Positions 18,634 to 27,366 of a stretch of DNA of 64,000 nucleotides are shown here, one piece after another. Each line of letters opens with the position of its first letter. Position 1 is the stretch's first letter. The stretch spans positions 106,357 through 170,356 of the forward strand of contig NZ_JFJZ01000010.1 in the NCBI RefSeq assembly GCF_002115825.1, read 5' to 3'. The notes under the pieces are model-generated. The model saw only the letters and a list, made by a program, of their open reading frames with translations. It was not told where the DNA came from and did no database searches. A program made the position numbers and the translations under genes. The DNA comes from Thalassospira sp. MCCC 1A01428 (GTDB lineage Bacteria > Pseudomonadota > Alphaproteobacteria > Rhodospirillales > Thalassospiraceae).

Positions 18634-19686
18634 TCAGCCCCGCTCACCGATCAATTCAAGGCAGCGCTGGGCAACTAAGCGTGCCGGCTGCAGGGACGGA
18701 TGGCGAAAGGCTTCCAGCCTCGTCACTGACGGCACGTCATTCACGGGCAGTTCCCCTACTGCCAATGGCCGGGCAAACCCGCGATCAAACAGGTTTTGAT
18801 GCAAACGACGATGACGCGGGGCGGCAATACCATCCGGGGCATAAATATAAACTCCACCCAGGGCTGCACAGGCCTCACAGCACATTGAAACGGAATCACC
18901 CGTAACAATCAAAATATCGGCCAGTGCCAAAAACCCGAAATAAGGGTTGTCTTCGGTACTGTTCCAGCCATGCAAATGAAATGGCACATGTGCCTTTTCC
19001 AGCAATTCTGCAATCAGGGCTTCATTTTCGCGCCCGGTACGGCGACTGGTCGTCACCAGCAACGATCCGCCATTATAACGTGCAGCATTAATGGCGGTTT
19101 CGGTCACATCACGGGCCATGGCGGCAGTAAACCTGGTTTTTTTGGTGCTGCCGCCCACAATCAGGGCAATCAACGGGCGCGGCATCCCCTGAAACTTCCC
19201 CTGCCATGCCTTGCCTTCCAGCACCAGCCGGGTTTCACTGATGCGATGGGGCGCACCGGGAATCTCCAGTACATTTTCGGCGGGCCTCACGCCGTCATGG
19301 GCGGGAACGGCGATAAGGTCAAATTCCCTTTCACCACCATCGGGCCGCATGATCTGGCAAATCCGGGTTTTACCGCCGCTTTGCCGCTTGATCCAGCGCG
19401 CCACCGGGGCTGTTCTGCGGCCGGCAGCAATAACCAGATCGGGCCATGGTGCCTGCAATTTTTCGCGGGATCGCGGGGTTACACCCAGCAAGGATGCCCG
19501 GCGAATGAAATTGGGCAATCGCGCAGCCCCGCCATAGGAAATGTCGATACGCTTAAACGGGCATGCCATGGCTTCGGCCACCCCAACCGCCTGATTGACA
19601 TTGCCGGGCCGATCATCAGCCAAAACCCAAATCCGGTTTTGGCCGGTTTCCGTCATTGCATTATCTGTCATTCTATCCCGCATCAT
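18634..19686 (-). CDS. ELM1-family protein (DUF1022)
   Basis: A 350-residue protein resembling the mitochondrial fission ELM1 family (PF06258) found in plants and widely in Alphaproteobacteria. Bacterial function is unknown and the fold is glycosyltransferase-like. Key family parts are IWVLADDRPGNVNQAVGVAEA at the N-terminus, DLVIAAGRRTAPVARWIK, ALIVGGSTKKTRF and the DILIVTGDSVSMCCEA motif near residue 270. Several ATGs (19686, 19683, 19671) could start it. In other alphaproteobacteria relatives lie near envelope genes, but no such context is seen here. Confidence 0.82.
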   Translation of the reverse strand: MMRDRMTDNAMTETGQNRIWVLADDRPGNVNQAVGVAEAMACPFKRIDISYGGAARLPNFIRRASLLGVTPRSREKLQAPWPDLVIAAGRRTAPVARWIKRQSGGKTRICQIMRPDGGEREFDLIAVPAHDGVRPAENVLEIPGAPHRISETRLVLEGKAWQGKFQGMPRPLIALIVGGSTKKTRFTAAMARDVTETAINAARYNGGSLLVTTSRRTGRENEALIAELLEKAHVPFHLHGWNSTEDNPYFGFLALADILIVTGDSVSMCCEACAALGGVYIYAPDGIAAPRHRRLHQNLFDRGFARPLAVGELPVNDVPSVTRLEAFRHPSLQPARLVAQRCLELIGERG

Positions 19687-19895
19687 CGCGTAGCAGCCTG
19701 AACGTGGCGTTCCTCTCTGTTATAAAACAGACCAAAACAATTACCAGCCCCGCAACATCATCGCCCGGCACGATCTTTTATGGGTCATAGCCGCATTGGG
19801 AATGAAAATATCGCAAGACAGGCAGAAACAGGGCATATTACAAAAAATCATCCAGTGCTTTTGCTGTGCCGATAAATCCGGGAAATGTCCACCCA

Positions 19896-22151
19896 ATGTT
19901 AAAAACATCGCAATCCGTTCGCCGCAGTGCGCGCCTTGTGCTGGTGGGCATGTTGCTTTTGTTGCCCGTCACGATTTTTATCAGCATGCAGGGCTGGCGC
20001 GAAACCCGCATTGTGACGCTCGAAGAAGAAGGGCGAAACAAACTGGAACTTTATCGTTCCAACCTGCAAGGGGCGATCAAGGAACACGAATATCTGCCAA
20101 TCACGCTGGCATCGGACCGGCGCATTTTAACGCTGGCGGGCATGCATCACCCCACGGCCGAAGATACCAACGAAGTTAACCGCTATCTGGAAAAACTGGC
20201 GGCTGACAGCGGTGCATCCGATATTTATTTTATGGACAATACCGGCGAAACCATTGCTGCAAGCAACTGGAACAGCAACGCATCCTTCGTCGGCCGTAAT
20301 TTTGGGTTTCGCCCGTATTTCAAACAGGCAATGGGTGGAAATACCGGGCATTATTTTGCCTTTGGCATCACATCGAACGTGCCAGGATATTATATTTCCC
20401 ACCCGGTTCTAACCAATGGCCGCGACATTGCCGGGGTGATGGTGGTCAAAACTCACCTTGAAACGCTGGTTAATCGCTGGGCGCGCGGCGGCGAAAGCGT
20501 TCTGGTCGAAGACGAAAACGGCATTGTCATTATTTCCTCGCACCCGGAATGGCGCTTTCGCGATTTGCGCGGCCTGTCCGAAGGGCAGCGCCGAAATGTT
20601 TTAAAATCACGCAAATATGGCGAATACCCGTTAACCGCCATGCCCGTGACCAAGGGCAACTGGCCGCGTGATGGCGTAATGTCCACGCTGGAACTGGCGT
20701 CCATTGCCACCGAAACCCCGATAGAGCATGACACCACCATCAGCGATGACCGGCCCAACGATGTAAACACCACAAACATTACCCCCGACCCGGCAGGAAA
20801 CAATGCCGTCACCAACACCGACGACGGGCTAAACCGCACCTCCGCTCCATTCGGAAAATCGGTTGCAGGCTTTCCTGCTCCGCGTCCGGATGACAGCCAG
20901 TCTGCATCTTCACGAACGCCCGCAACCACCCGGTATTTAACCATCGGCAGCACCCTGCCCCGGCAAGGCTGGCGCATATTTTTGCTAACTGACAAGGCCG
21001 TTCTGGACCAATCCATTCTGGCTGCTGCCTTTATTGCCGGGGCCATCCACATCATTATCATGGGCACCATTTTTATGTTGTTGCAGCGTCGGCGCGCCAT
21101 GCTTGAACAGCTTGAAATTCGCGACTGGTCGCAACGCGAACTGGAACATCAGGTAAAATTGCGTACCGCCGATTTGATGAACACAAATGTGCGCCTGGCC
21201 GAAGAAATTACCGAACGCCAACGCACCGAAGATGCCCTGCGCACCGCCCAGGCCGAACTGGTGCAGGCCGGAAAATTAGCCGCCCTTGGCCAAATGTCAG
21301 CCGGGATCGCCCATGAAATAAACCAGCCGCTAACCGCCATTCGCAGCTATGCCGACAATGCCCGCCAGTTTTTTGCCCGCGGACAAACCGAACCCGTTGA
21401 ACGCAATTTAACCCGCATTTCCGAACTGACCGAACGCATGGGGCGCATCACCAACCATTTAAAAACATTTGCCCGACGCCCCGAATATGACAGCGGCCCG
21501 GTTGACGTTGCCCACGCCATTCAAAAGGCCATTGATCTGGTACGTGAAACAGGCCGCGTATCAAATGCTGTTATCGCGTTTCCACGCCCGAAACAGGGCA
21601 TGTTTGTAACCGCCGAAGAAACCCAGCTTGAACAGGTTTTTATCAATCTGCTTACCAATGCCGCCGATGCCAGCCGCGATCAGGATGACGCACGGATCAT
21701 GATTGATATCACCCGCGGGTCTGATCGTGTTTTTGTCAGCGTATCGGACAATGGACCGGGCATATCGGACCAGACCATGCCACAACTGTTCGACCCGTTT
21801 TTCACCACCAAACAATTTGGCGACGGGCTGGGGCTTGGCTTGTCAATCTGTTATGGCATCTTGCGCAGTTTCGGGGGCACCATACGCGCCGAAAACCTTC
21901 CCGCCCCTGACGGCGGCGCATGTTTTATTGTTGAATTGCGCCCGGTTGATACAACCGGCACCGGCATCGAACGACGCAATATCGCGGCAGGCTCGACGGC
22001 GGCGAAAGCCGGTGTTAAAACACCCGTCCATGAATTTGCACTTTTAGACGACGAAACCGCCACTTCCTTCGCCCGCGATCCGACAACGGGCGCAGGCAAG
22101 GCAGGACCCGGCGTATTTCGATCCGTACTGCGACCAAAGGATAAGCGGTGA
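19896..22151 (+). CDS. dctB: DctB-type sensor histidine kinase
   Basis: A 751-residue membrane kinase that senses C4-dicarboxylates and phosphorylates DctD. TM1 is at about residues 14-33. The periplasmic double-PDC/Cache sensor includes DIYFMDNTGETIAASNW and GYYISHPV. TM2 is near 365-390. A coiled coil leads to HisKA (AGIAHEINQPLTAIRSY, with the phosphorylated H) and HATPase (NLLTNAADAS, SDNGPGI, GDGLGLGLSICYG). Between about residues 262 and 345 the sensor contains a low-complexity T/N/D/P-rich insert not expected in DctB. A GTG at 19866 could add ten residues. The stop overlaps the dctD start by four bases. Confidence 0.9.
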   Translation: MLKTSQSVRRSARLVLVGMLLLLPVTIFISMQGWRETRIVTLEEEGRNKLELYRSNLQGAIKEHEYLPITLASDRRILTLAGMHHPTAEDTNEVNRYLEKLAADSGASDIYFMDNTGETIAASNWNSNASFVGRNFGFRPYFKQAMGGNTGHYFAFGITSNVPGYYISHPVLTNGRDIAGVMVVKTHLETLVNRWARGGESVLVEDENGIVIISSHPEWRFRDLRGLSEGQRRNVLKSRKYGEYPLTAMPVTKGNWPRDGVMSTLELASIATETPIEHDTTISDDRPNDVNTTNITPDPAGNNAVTNTDDGLNRTSAPFGKSVAGFPAPRPDDSQSASSRTPATTRYLTIGSTLPRQGWRIFLLTDKAVLDQSILAAAFIAGAIHIIIMGTIFMLLQRRRAMLEQLEIRDWSQRELEHQVKLRTADLMNTNVRLAEEITERQRTEDALRTAQAELVQAGKLAALGQMSAGIAHEINQPLTAIRSYADNARQFFARGQTEPVERNLTRISELTERMGRITNHLKTFARRPEYDSGPVDVAHAIQKAIDLVRETGRVSNAVIAFPRPKQGMFVTAEETQLEQVFINLLTNAADASRDQDDARIMIDITRGSDRVFVSVSDNGPGISDQTMPQLFDPFFTTKQFGDGLGLGLSICYGILRSFGGTIRAENLPAPDGGACFIVELRPVDTTGTGIERRNIAAGSTAAKAGVKTPVHEFALLDDETATSFARDPTTGAGKAGPGVFRSVLRPKDKR

Positions 22152-23506
22152 CCCACCCCTGCGAACACGTACTGTTTGTTGACGATGATGCCGATGTGCG
22201 GGAAGCCGCACAACAAACGCTGGAACTGGCAGATATCCCGGTCGAATGTTTTGAGCGCCCCGAACTGGCCCGCGACCGTATCGCCAAAGGCTGGCCCGGC
22301 ATTTTAGTGACCGACATTCGCATGCCCAAAATGACCGGCATGGAATTGCTGGAACAAACCATCGCAATTGACCCTGACCTGCCGGTTATTCTGGTAACCG
22401 GGCACGGCGATGTGGCAACGGCTGTCAAAGCCATGCGCAGCGGGGCCTTTGATTTTATCGAAAAGCCGTTCGCACCAGACTATTTTATCGACATCGTACG
22501 CCGGGCCTGCGCACACCGCCGCCTGATCAGCGAAAACCGCGCCCTGAAAGCCGAACTGGCCCGCCACCTGCCCGCCAGCAACGGCCTGATTGGCCGGACC
22601 CCGGCAATGGAAAAACTACGCGGGTTAATTGGCAATATCGCCACCACCAATGCCCATGTCCTGATCAACGGTGAAACCGGTGCCGGCAAGGAAGTTGTCG
22701 CACGCACCCTGCACGATATGTCGGGCCGCAATGGGCCGTTTGTTGCCATCAATTGCGGGGCTGTGCCCGAAAACCTGATTGAATCCGAACTTTTCGGCCA
22801 CGAAGCCGGGGCGTTTACCGGCGCAGACCGCAAACGCATAGGTAAATTTGAATTTGCCAATAAGGGCACGGTCTTCCTTGATGAAATCGAAAGCATGCCA
22901 TTATCGTTACAGGTAAAGCTGTTGCGGGTTTTGCAGGAACGTGCGCTGGAACGTCTGGGCTCCAATACCACCCAACCCATTGACCTGCGCGTGGTCGCCG
23001 CCACCAAGGTTGACCTGCGTGACGCGGCATCGCGCGGCGAATTTCGCGAAGACCTTTATTACCGCCTTAATGTTGTTCAGCTGCACATCCCGCCGCTCCG
23101 CGATCGCAAGGACGATATTCCCCTGTTATTTGCCCATTTCCTCAAACAGGCCGAAGACCGGTTTGGTCGCAGCTTCGACCCGCTGGACCCGCAGGAACTG
23201 GCGCGTTTTTCCAGTTATGACTGGCCGGGAAATGTGCGCGAATTGCGCAATGCTGCCGAACGCCGTGTGCTGGGCCTCGACACCCTGACACATGAGGCCG
23301 GTAACGATGCCGACTTAACCCTTCCCCTGCCCCGTCAGGTCGAAGCCTTTGAAAAAAACCTGATTTGCGAAGCCCTGCGTAAACATGGTGGCAATGTAAC
23401 AGCCACGGTTTCCACCCTGGGGGTCCCACGCAAAACATTCTATGACAAACTGGCAAAATACGAAATTTCACCCGCCGATTTTCGTAACCGCCCCGAAAAC
23501 GACTAA
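22148..23506 (+). CDS. dctD: DctD-type sigma-54 response regulator
   Basis: A 452-residue NtrC-class activator. The receiver domain has the phosphorylatable D56 (TDIRMPKMTG). The AAA+ domain has Walker A GETGAGKE, the sigma-54 contact loop GAFTGA and Walker B VFLDEIES. A Fis-type helix-turn-helix lies at the C-terminus (GVPRKTFYDKLAKY). It starts with GTG overlapping dctB (GTGA), so the two are translated together. The likely target is the dctPQM operon 0.5 kb downstream, where a -24/-12 promoter and upstream palindromes are visible. Confidence 0.94.
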   Translation: MTHPCEHVLFVDDDADVREAAQQTLELADIPVECFERPELARDRIAKGWPGILVTDIRMPKMTGMELLEQTIAIDPDLPVILVTGHGDVATAVKAMRSGAFDFIEKPFAPDYFIDIVRRACAHRRLISENRALKAELARHLPASNGLIGRTPAMEKLRGLIGNIATTNAHVLINGETGAGKEVVARTLHDMSGRNGPFVAINCGAVPENLIESELFGHEAGAFTGADRKRIGKFEFANKGTVFLDEIESMPLSLQVKLLRVLQERALERLGSNTTQPIDLRVVAATKVDLRDAASRGEFREDLYYRLNVVQLHIPPLRDRKDDIPLLFAHFLKQAEDRFGRSFDPLDPQELARFSSYDWPGNVRELRNAAERRVLGLDTLTHEAGNDADLTLPLPRQVEAFEKNLICEALRKHGGNVTATVSTLGVPRKTFYDKLAKYEISPADFRNRPEND

Positions 23507-23770
23507 CACCACCACCTTTTCGTATACTGACGATACGGTACATCCTGGGTATCCCTGGTTCGCATCAACCTACACTATCGATCCGGGCCGTTCTTCACAT
23601 TTTCAAACCAGTTCATTCCCCTTGCCAGCTCTCCGCCATGGCAAGGTAAATGCGCCGTAGCCAAGGCCATGGACAAAACCTTTACGCGAATAATTTAAAC
23701 CTTTTTTCGTTGGTATTTCGCAGAAATTTCCCACATGCTGTTAAAAGGATGTCGCCAAAGCGCGAAATTA

Positions 23771-23820
23771 ATGTGCGAAAAACCGCACATATTAGTTTTG
23801 CACTGTGCGGAAATCATAAC
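23771..23820. promoter_or_regulatory. Probable DctD upstream activating sites
   Basis: Site 1 at 23771-23790 is a perfect dyad, ATGTGCG-N6-CGCACAT. Site 2 at about 23803-23820 keeps the left half TGTGCGG with a degenerate right half. Centres are about 31 bases apart and 110-145 bases upstream of the -12 element, as expected for enhancer sites of an NtrC-class activator. Rhizobial DctD sites are also TGTGCG-type palindromes. Confidence 0.65.
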
Positions 23821-23909
23821 AAAAATAACAGCTTACGCTGCAATGCACCATAAGCCAAAAGCAAGCCAAATAGCTGATATGCTTTGTGGTTATAACGCAA
23901 ACAGCAAAC

Positions 23910-23925
23910 TGGCCCGGAAGTTGCT
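23910..23925 (+). promoter_or_regulatory. Sigma-54 (-24/-12) promoter of dctPQM
   Basis: TGGCCCG-N4-TTGCT has the invariant GG and GC separated by exactly ten bases and agrees closely with TGGCACG-N4-TTGCW. Transcription should start near 23936, about 85 bases before dctP. Confidence 0.82.
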
Positions 23926-24019
23926 TATTCAGGGCAGCGCCTGTTACGGCGGGATAGAATGACGCCGATTCAATGGCGCACTATTGGGAAAACGCATTAA
24001 GCTTTTAGGGAGAACATAT

Positions 24020-25015
24020 ATGCGTCCGGTTACTAAAAAGATTCTGATCGCAAGCGCGGCAATGCTGGCTGGCCTTGGCATGTCTTACAATGCTTCGGCT
24101 CAGGAAGTTATCAAATTTGCGCACGTTGTTGCTCCGAACACGCCGAAGGGCAAGGCTGCCGATTACTTCAAAAAGCGTGCAGAAGAAATTCTTGGCGACA
24201 AAGTCAAAGTTGAAATCTATCCGAACTCCCAGCTTTTCGATGACGACAAGGTTCTGCCGGCAATTCTGCGCGGCGACGTTCAGTTTGGCGCACCGTCACT
24301 TGCCAAATTTGGCAAATGGACCAAAAAGCTTGGCATTTACGACCTTCCGTTCCTGTTTAAAGACATGGATGCCGTTTCCTGCTTCCAGGACAGCGACAAG
24401 GGCAAGGGCCTGTTTGATTCCATGGCCAGCAAAGGTCTGACCGGTGTTGGTTACTGGCATAATGGCCTCAAGCAGCTTTCAGCCAACAAGCCGCTGCGTG
24501 AACCGGCCGATGCCAAAGGCCTGAAATTCCGTATCCAAAGCTCGGACGTTCTTGCTGCACAGTTTGAAGCTGTTGGCGCTGTTCCGCAGAAAATGGCTTT
24601 CGCTGAAACCTATTCGGCCCTGCAGACCGGCGTTGTCGATGGTCAGGAAAACACCTGGTCGAACATCTATTCGCAGAAGTTCTACGAAGTTCAGGATTAC
24701 ATCACCGAATCCAACCACGGCTTGCTTGACTATATGGTCGTTACCTCGACCAAATGGTGGGAAGGTCTGGATCCGGAAATTCGTGATGGTCTGACCCAGG
24801 CAATGCAGGAAGCCACCAAATACGGCAACGATCTGTCGGCTGATCTGACTGCACAGCAACGCAAGGAAGTCCTTGATTCGGGCGAAACCGAACTGGTCGA
24901 ACTGTCCGATGCACAGTTCAAGGACTGGCAGACGGCAATGAAACCGGTCTGGACCCAGTTTGCGGGTGAAATCGGTCAGGACCTGATCGACGCCGCCGCA
25001 GCCTGCAACAAATAA
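24020..25015 (+). CDS. dctP: TRAP transporter substrate-binding protein DctP
   Basis: A 331-residue periplasmic binding protein of the DctP family, which captures C4-dicarboxylates such as malate, succinate and fumarate for TRAP uptake. A signal peptide (about residues 1-27, ending NASA before QEV) precedes VIKFAHVVAPNTPKGKAA. The dicarboxylate-binding region holds LKFRIQSSDVLAAQFEAVGA (the conserved arginine is in KFRIQ) and the VDGQENTWSNIYS motif. The ATG at 24020 with AGGGAG upstream is chosen over the extended frame at 23984. Codons use more G/T-ending forms than neighbours, as expected of a highly expressed gene. Confidence 0.95.
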   Translation: MRPVTKKILIASAAMLAGLGMSYNASAQEVIKFAHVVAPNTPKGKAADYFKKRAEEILGDKVKVEIYPNSQLFDDDKVLPAILRGDVQFGAPSLAKFGKWTKKLGIYDLPFLFKDMDAVSCFQDSDKGKGLFDSMASKGLTGVGYWHNGLKQLSANKPLREPADAKGLKFRIQSSDVLAAQFEAVGAVPQKMAFAETYSALQTGVVDGQENTWSNIYSQKFYEVQDYITESNHGLLDYMVVTSTKWWEGLDPEIRDGLTQAMQEATKYGNDLSADLTAQQRKEVLDSGETELVELSDAQFKDWQTAMKPVWTQFAGEIGQDLIDAAAACNK

Positions 25016-25052
25016 TTCCCTGTAAATCTCTCTGGATAAGGGACCGTTTACG

Positions 25053-25625
25053 ATGATCTCGACGGTCGTTACCCGGCTGGAGGAGGGCTTCATCGCCCTC
25101 CTGCTTGCCGCCATGACTTCTCTTACTTTCGCCAATGTCATTGCCCGGTACGTGTTTAATTCCGGCATCACCTGGGCTCTGGAAATGACACAGTTCCTGT
25201 TTGCCTGGCTGATCCTGTTTGGCATGTCCTACGGGGTTAAGATTGGCAGCCATATTGGTGTCGATGCGCTGGTGAAACTGTTTCCGGCAACGCTTCAGCG
25301 CATTATCGGCCTGATCATTGTTGCGGCCGGGTTGCTTTACTGTTTCTGGATCACCAAAGGTGGCTGGGAACTGGTAACCTTCAACCACATGCTGGAAATG
25401 GAAGCCGAGGATTCACCCCTGATGCTGTGGGTCGTCTATCTGATCATGCCGATTGGCGGGGCCTTGCTGGCCTTTCGTCTGGCACAGGTCGGCTGGCGCA
25501 TCATTACCGGCCGGCAAACCGGCTTCACCCTGGCTGACGAAGCCCGCGAAGCCATCGACCAGCTGGGCGGTCAGGCTGATGTAAATGACGATGCAAAGAA
25601 CGGTTCACACCGTTCCGCATCATAG
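25053..25625 (+). CDS. dctQ: TRAP transporter small permease DctQ
   Basis: A 190-residue inner-membrane protein with four hydrophobic helices (about residues 10-35, 45-65, 80-105 and 125-150), the layout of DctQ. The family segment VIARYVFNSGITWALEMTQFL is seen between helices 1 and 2. The C-terminal tail of about 35 residues is soluble and acidic. It lies 37 bases after dctP and 24 before dctM, in one operon. Confidence 0.92.
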   Translation: MISTVVTRLEEGFIALLLAAMTSLTFANVIARYVFNSGITWALEMTQFLFAWLILFGMSYGVKIGSHIGVDALVKLFPATLQRIIGLIIVAAGLLYCFWITKGGWELVTFNHMLEMEAEDSPLMLWVVYLIMPIGGALLAFRLAQVGWRIITGRQTGFTLADEAREAIDQLGGQADVNDDAKNGSHRSAS

Positions 25626-25649
25626 GCATCAAAGAGGGATCGCTTATTC

Positions 25650-27059
25650 ATGACCATTGCATTCCTGTTTGTTCTGCTGTTCGTGCTCATGGCATTCGGC
25701 GCGCCAATTGCCCTGTCGCTGGGGGTGTCGTCGCTGGCAACCATTCTGCTGTTTGGCAGTGACAGCCTCGCAACGCTGGCAGAAAAACTGTTTAGCGGGA
25801 TGGAGCATTACACCCTTCTTGCCATCCCCTATTTCATTCTTGCCTCAACCTTTCTATCGACTGGCGGTGTCGCCCGCCGTCTGATCAATTTTGCGGTTAA
25901 CAGTGTCGGCTGGTTCCCTGGCGGCCTTGCCATGGCATCGGTTCTGGCCTGCATGTTGTTTGCAGCTGTGTCGGGTTCATCCCCGGCAACTGTGGTGGCG
26001 ATTGGCTCCATCGTGATTGCCGGCATGGTCAAATCGGGCTATCCGCAAAGTTTTGCCGCTGGGGTGATTTGTAACGCCGGGACACTGGGCATTCTTATTC
26101 CGCCGTCCATCGTGATGGTGGTTTATGCCGCTGCAACCCAGGTGTCGGTTGGCCGCATGTTCCTGGGTGGGGTTATTCCCGGTCTGATGGTAGGCATCAT
26201 GCTGATGCTGGCGATTTATGTGGTCGCCAAAATCAAAAAGCTGCCCAAACAGGATCGTCCGTCGCTTGGCGAATGGGGCGGCAGCCTGCTCTCGGCATCG
26301 GGGGGCCTGCTTCTTGTGGTCCTGATCATGGGGGGCATTTATGGCGGGGCCTTCACCCCGACCGAAGCCGCCGCCGTGGCCTCGTTTTACGCCATGCTGG
26401 TTGCGGTGCTGTTTTACCGCGACATGGGCCCGATCAAGGATCAGCCCTGGATCCCCGAGGGGGGCAATACCGGCTTTGGCGCGATTGCCACGCGCAATAT
26501 CGGCCTGATGGGCAAGGCAATTGTTCTGTTACCGTTTGACAAGGACATTCGCCACGTTCTGCTTGAGGCTGGCAAAGTGACCATCATGCTGATGTTCATC
26601 ATTGCCAATGCCATGCTGTTTGCCCATGTGCTGACAACCGAACGCATCCCGCATACCATTGCCGAAACCATCATTGGCTGGGGCCTTCCGGCCTGGGGGT
26701 TCCTGATTGTTGTCAATATCATCCTGCTGATTGCCGGTAACTTTATGGAACCGTCTGCCATCCTGATGATTATGGCGCCGATCCTGTTTCCGATTGCGAT
26801 GAAGCTGGGCATTGACCCGATCCATCTGGGCATCATCATGGTGGTCAATATGGAAATCGGCATGATTACACCACCGGTGGGGCTCAATCTGTTTGTCACA
26901 TCGGGCATAACGGGGATGCCGTTGCTTAAGGTCGTACGCGCGGCTTTCCCGTGGCTGATGATCCTGCTGGTCTTCCTGATCATCATTACCTATATCCCGG
27001 CGATTTCAACATGGTTGCCAACCCTGTTGATGGGCCCGGAAAAAGTGATGAACTACTAG
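25650..27059 (+). CDS. dctM: TRAP transporter large permease DctM
   Basis: A 469-residue polytopic membrane protein, the sodium-coupled transport subunit of the TRAP system. Family motifs include FGAPIALSLGVSS near the N-terminus, SGSSPATVVAIGSIVIAGM, CNAGTLGILIPPSIVMVVYA, GAFTPTEAAAVASFYA and the C-terminal MITPPVGLNLFV. It is some 40 residues longer than common DctM proteins. The extra part is a soluble loop at about residues 258-305 (FYRDMGPIKDQPWIPEGG onward). It ends the dctPQM operon before a strong terminator. Confidence 0.94.
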   Translation: MTIAFLFVLLFVLMAFGAPIALSLGVSSLATILLFGSDSLATLAEKLFSGMEHYTLLAIPYFILASTFLSTGGVARRLINFAVNSVGWFPGGLAMASVLACMLFAAVSGSSPATVVAIGSIVIAGMVKSGYPQSFAAGVICNAGTLGILIPPSIVMVVYAAATQVSVGRMFLGGVIPGLMVGIMLMLAIYVVAKIKKLPKQDRPSLGEWGGSLLSASGGLLLVVLIMGGIYGGAFTPTEAAAVASFYAMLVAVLFYRDMGPIKDQPWIPEGGNTGFGAIATRNIGLMGKAIVLLPFDKDIRHVLLEAGKVTIMLMFIIANAMLFAHVLTTERIPHTIAETIIGWGLPAWGFLIVVNIILLIAGNFMEPSAILMIMAPILFPIAMKLGIDPIHLGIIMVVNMEIGMITPPVGLNLFVTSGITGMPLLKVVRAAFPWLMILLVFLIIITYIPAISTWLPTLLMGPEKVMNY

Positions 27060-27084
27060 CATCACCACATGATCTGACCTTCAA

Positions 27085-27115
27085 GGGGTATTCCGGCTGC
27101 GGAATACCCCTTTTT
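27085..27115 (+). terminator. Rho-independent terminator of dctPQM
   Basis: A perfect 11-bp stem (GGGGTATTCCG) with a GCTG loop is followed by TTTTTC, 25 bases after the dctM stop. Confidence 0.92.
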
Positions 27116-27366
27116 CATTTGTAAAATTGCATGGCTGCCATTCCGGCCTTAAAGCTTCTGCCTATTTGAACGAAACAGATTTTTATGGATAATAGACACC
27201 ATTGAATCGTTTCAAACAAAATCAGGCAGGCAAAACGTTTCCTTCCCGCACTCAGGAAGACGTTTATCATTCGGGGACAAGGCCACCACCGCCCGAAAAA
27301 CCGTCCGCCCGAACCACGACCCTTAATTTTATTAACCGTCATGAAAAACCGGGATCGGACCGCCCC

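Larger units (their letters stand above)
23507..24019. other. Regulatory region between dctD and dctP
   Basis: About 510 bases without a gene. The first half holds only a weak inverted repeat (CGTAT-N7-ATACG near 23521). From 23771 it carries the probable DctD sites and the sigma-54 promoter listed separately, and it ends with the dctP ribosome binding site AGGGAG at 24007-24012. Confidence 0.7.

Noticed and set aside
22480..23007. Long minus-strand frame within dctD (175 codons)
   Set aside because: It lies fully over the AAA+ domain of dctD; composition is typical of an antisense shadow.
23521..23537. Inverted repeat CGTAT-N7-ATACG after dctD as a terminator
   Set aside because: The stem is short and AT-rich and lacks a T-run.
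26441..26986. Long open frame on the minus strand within dctM (181 codons)
   Set aside because: A shadow of the strongly coding, hydrophobic dctM frame; the product is rich in M, I and T and shows no domain.
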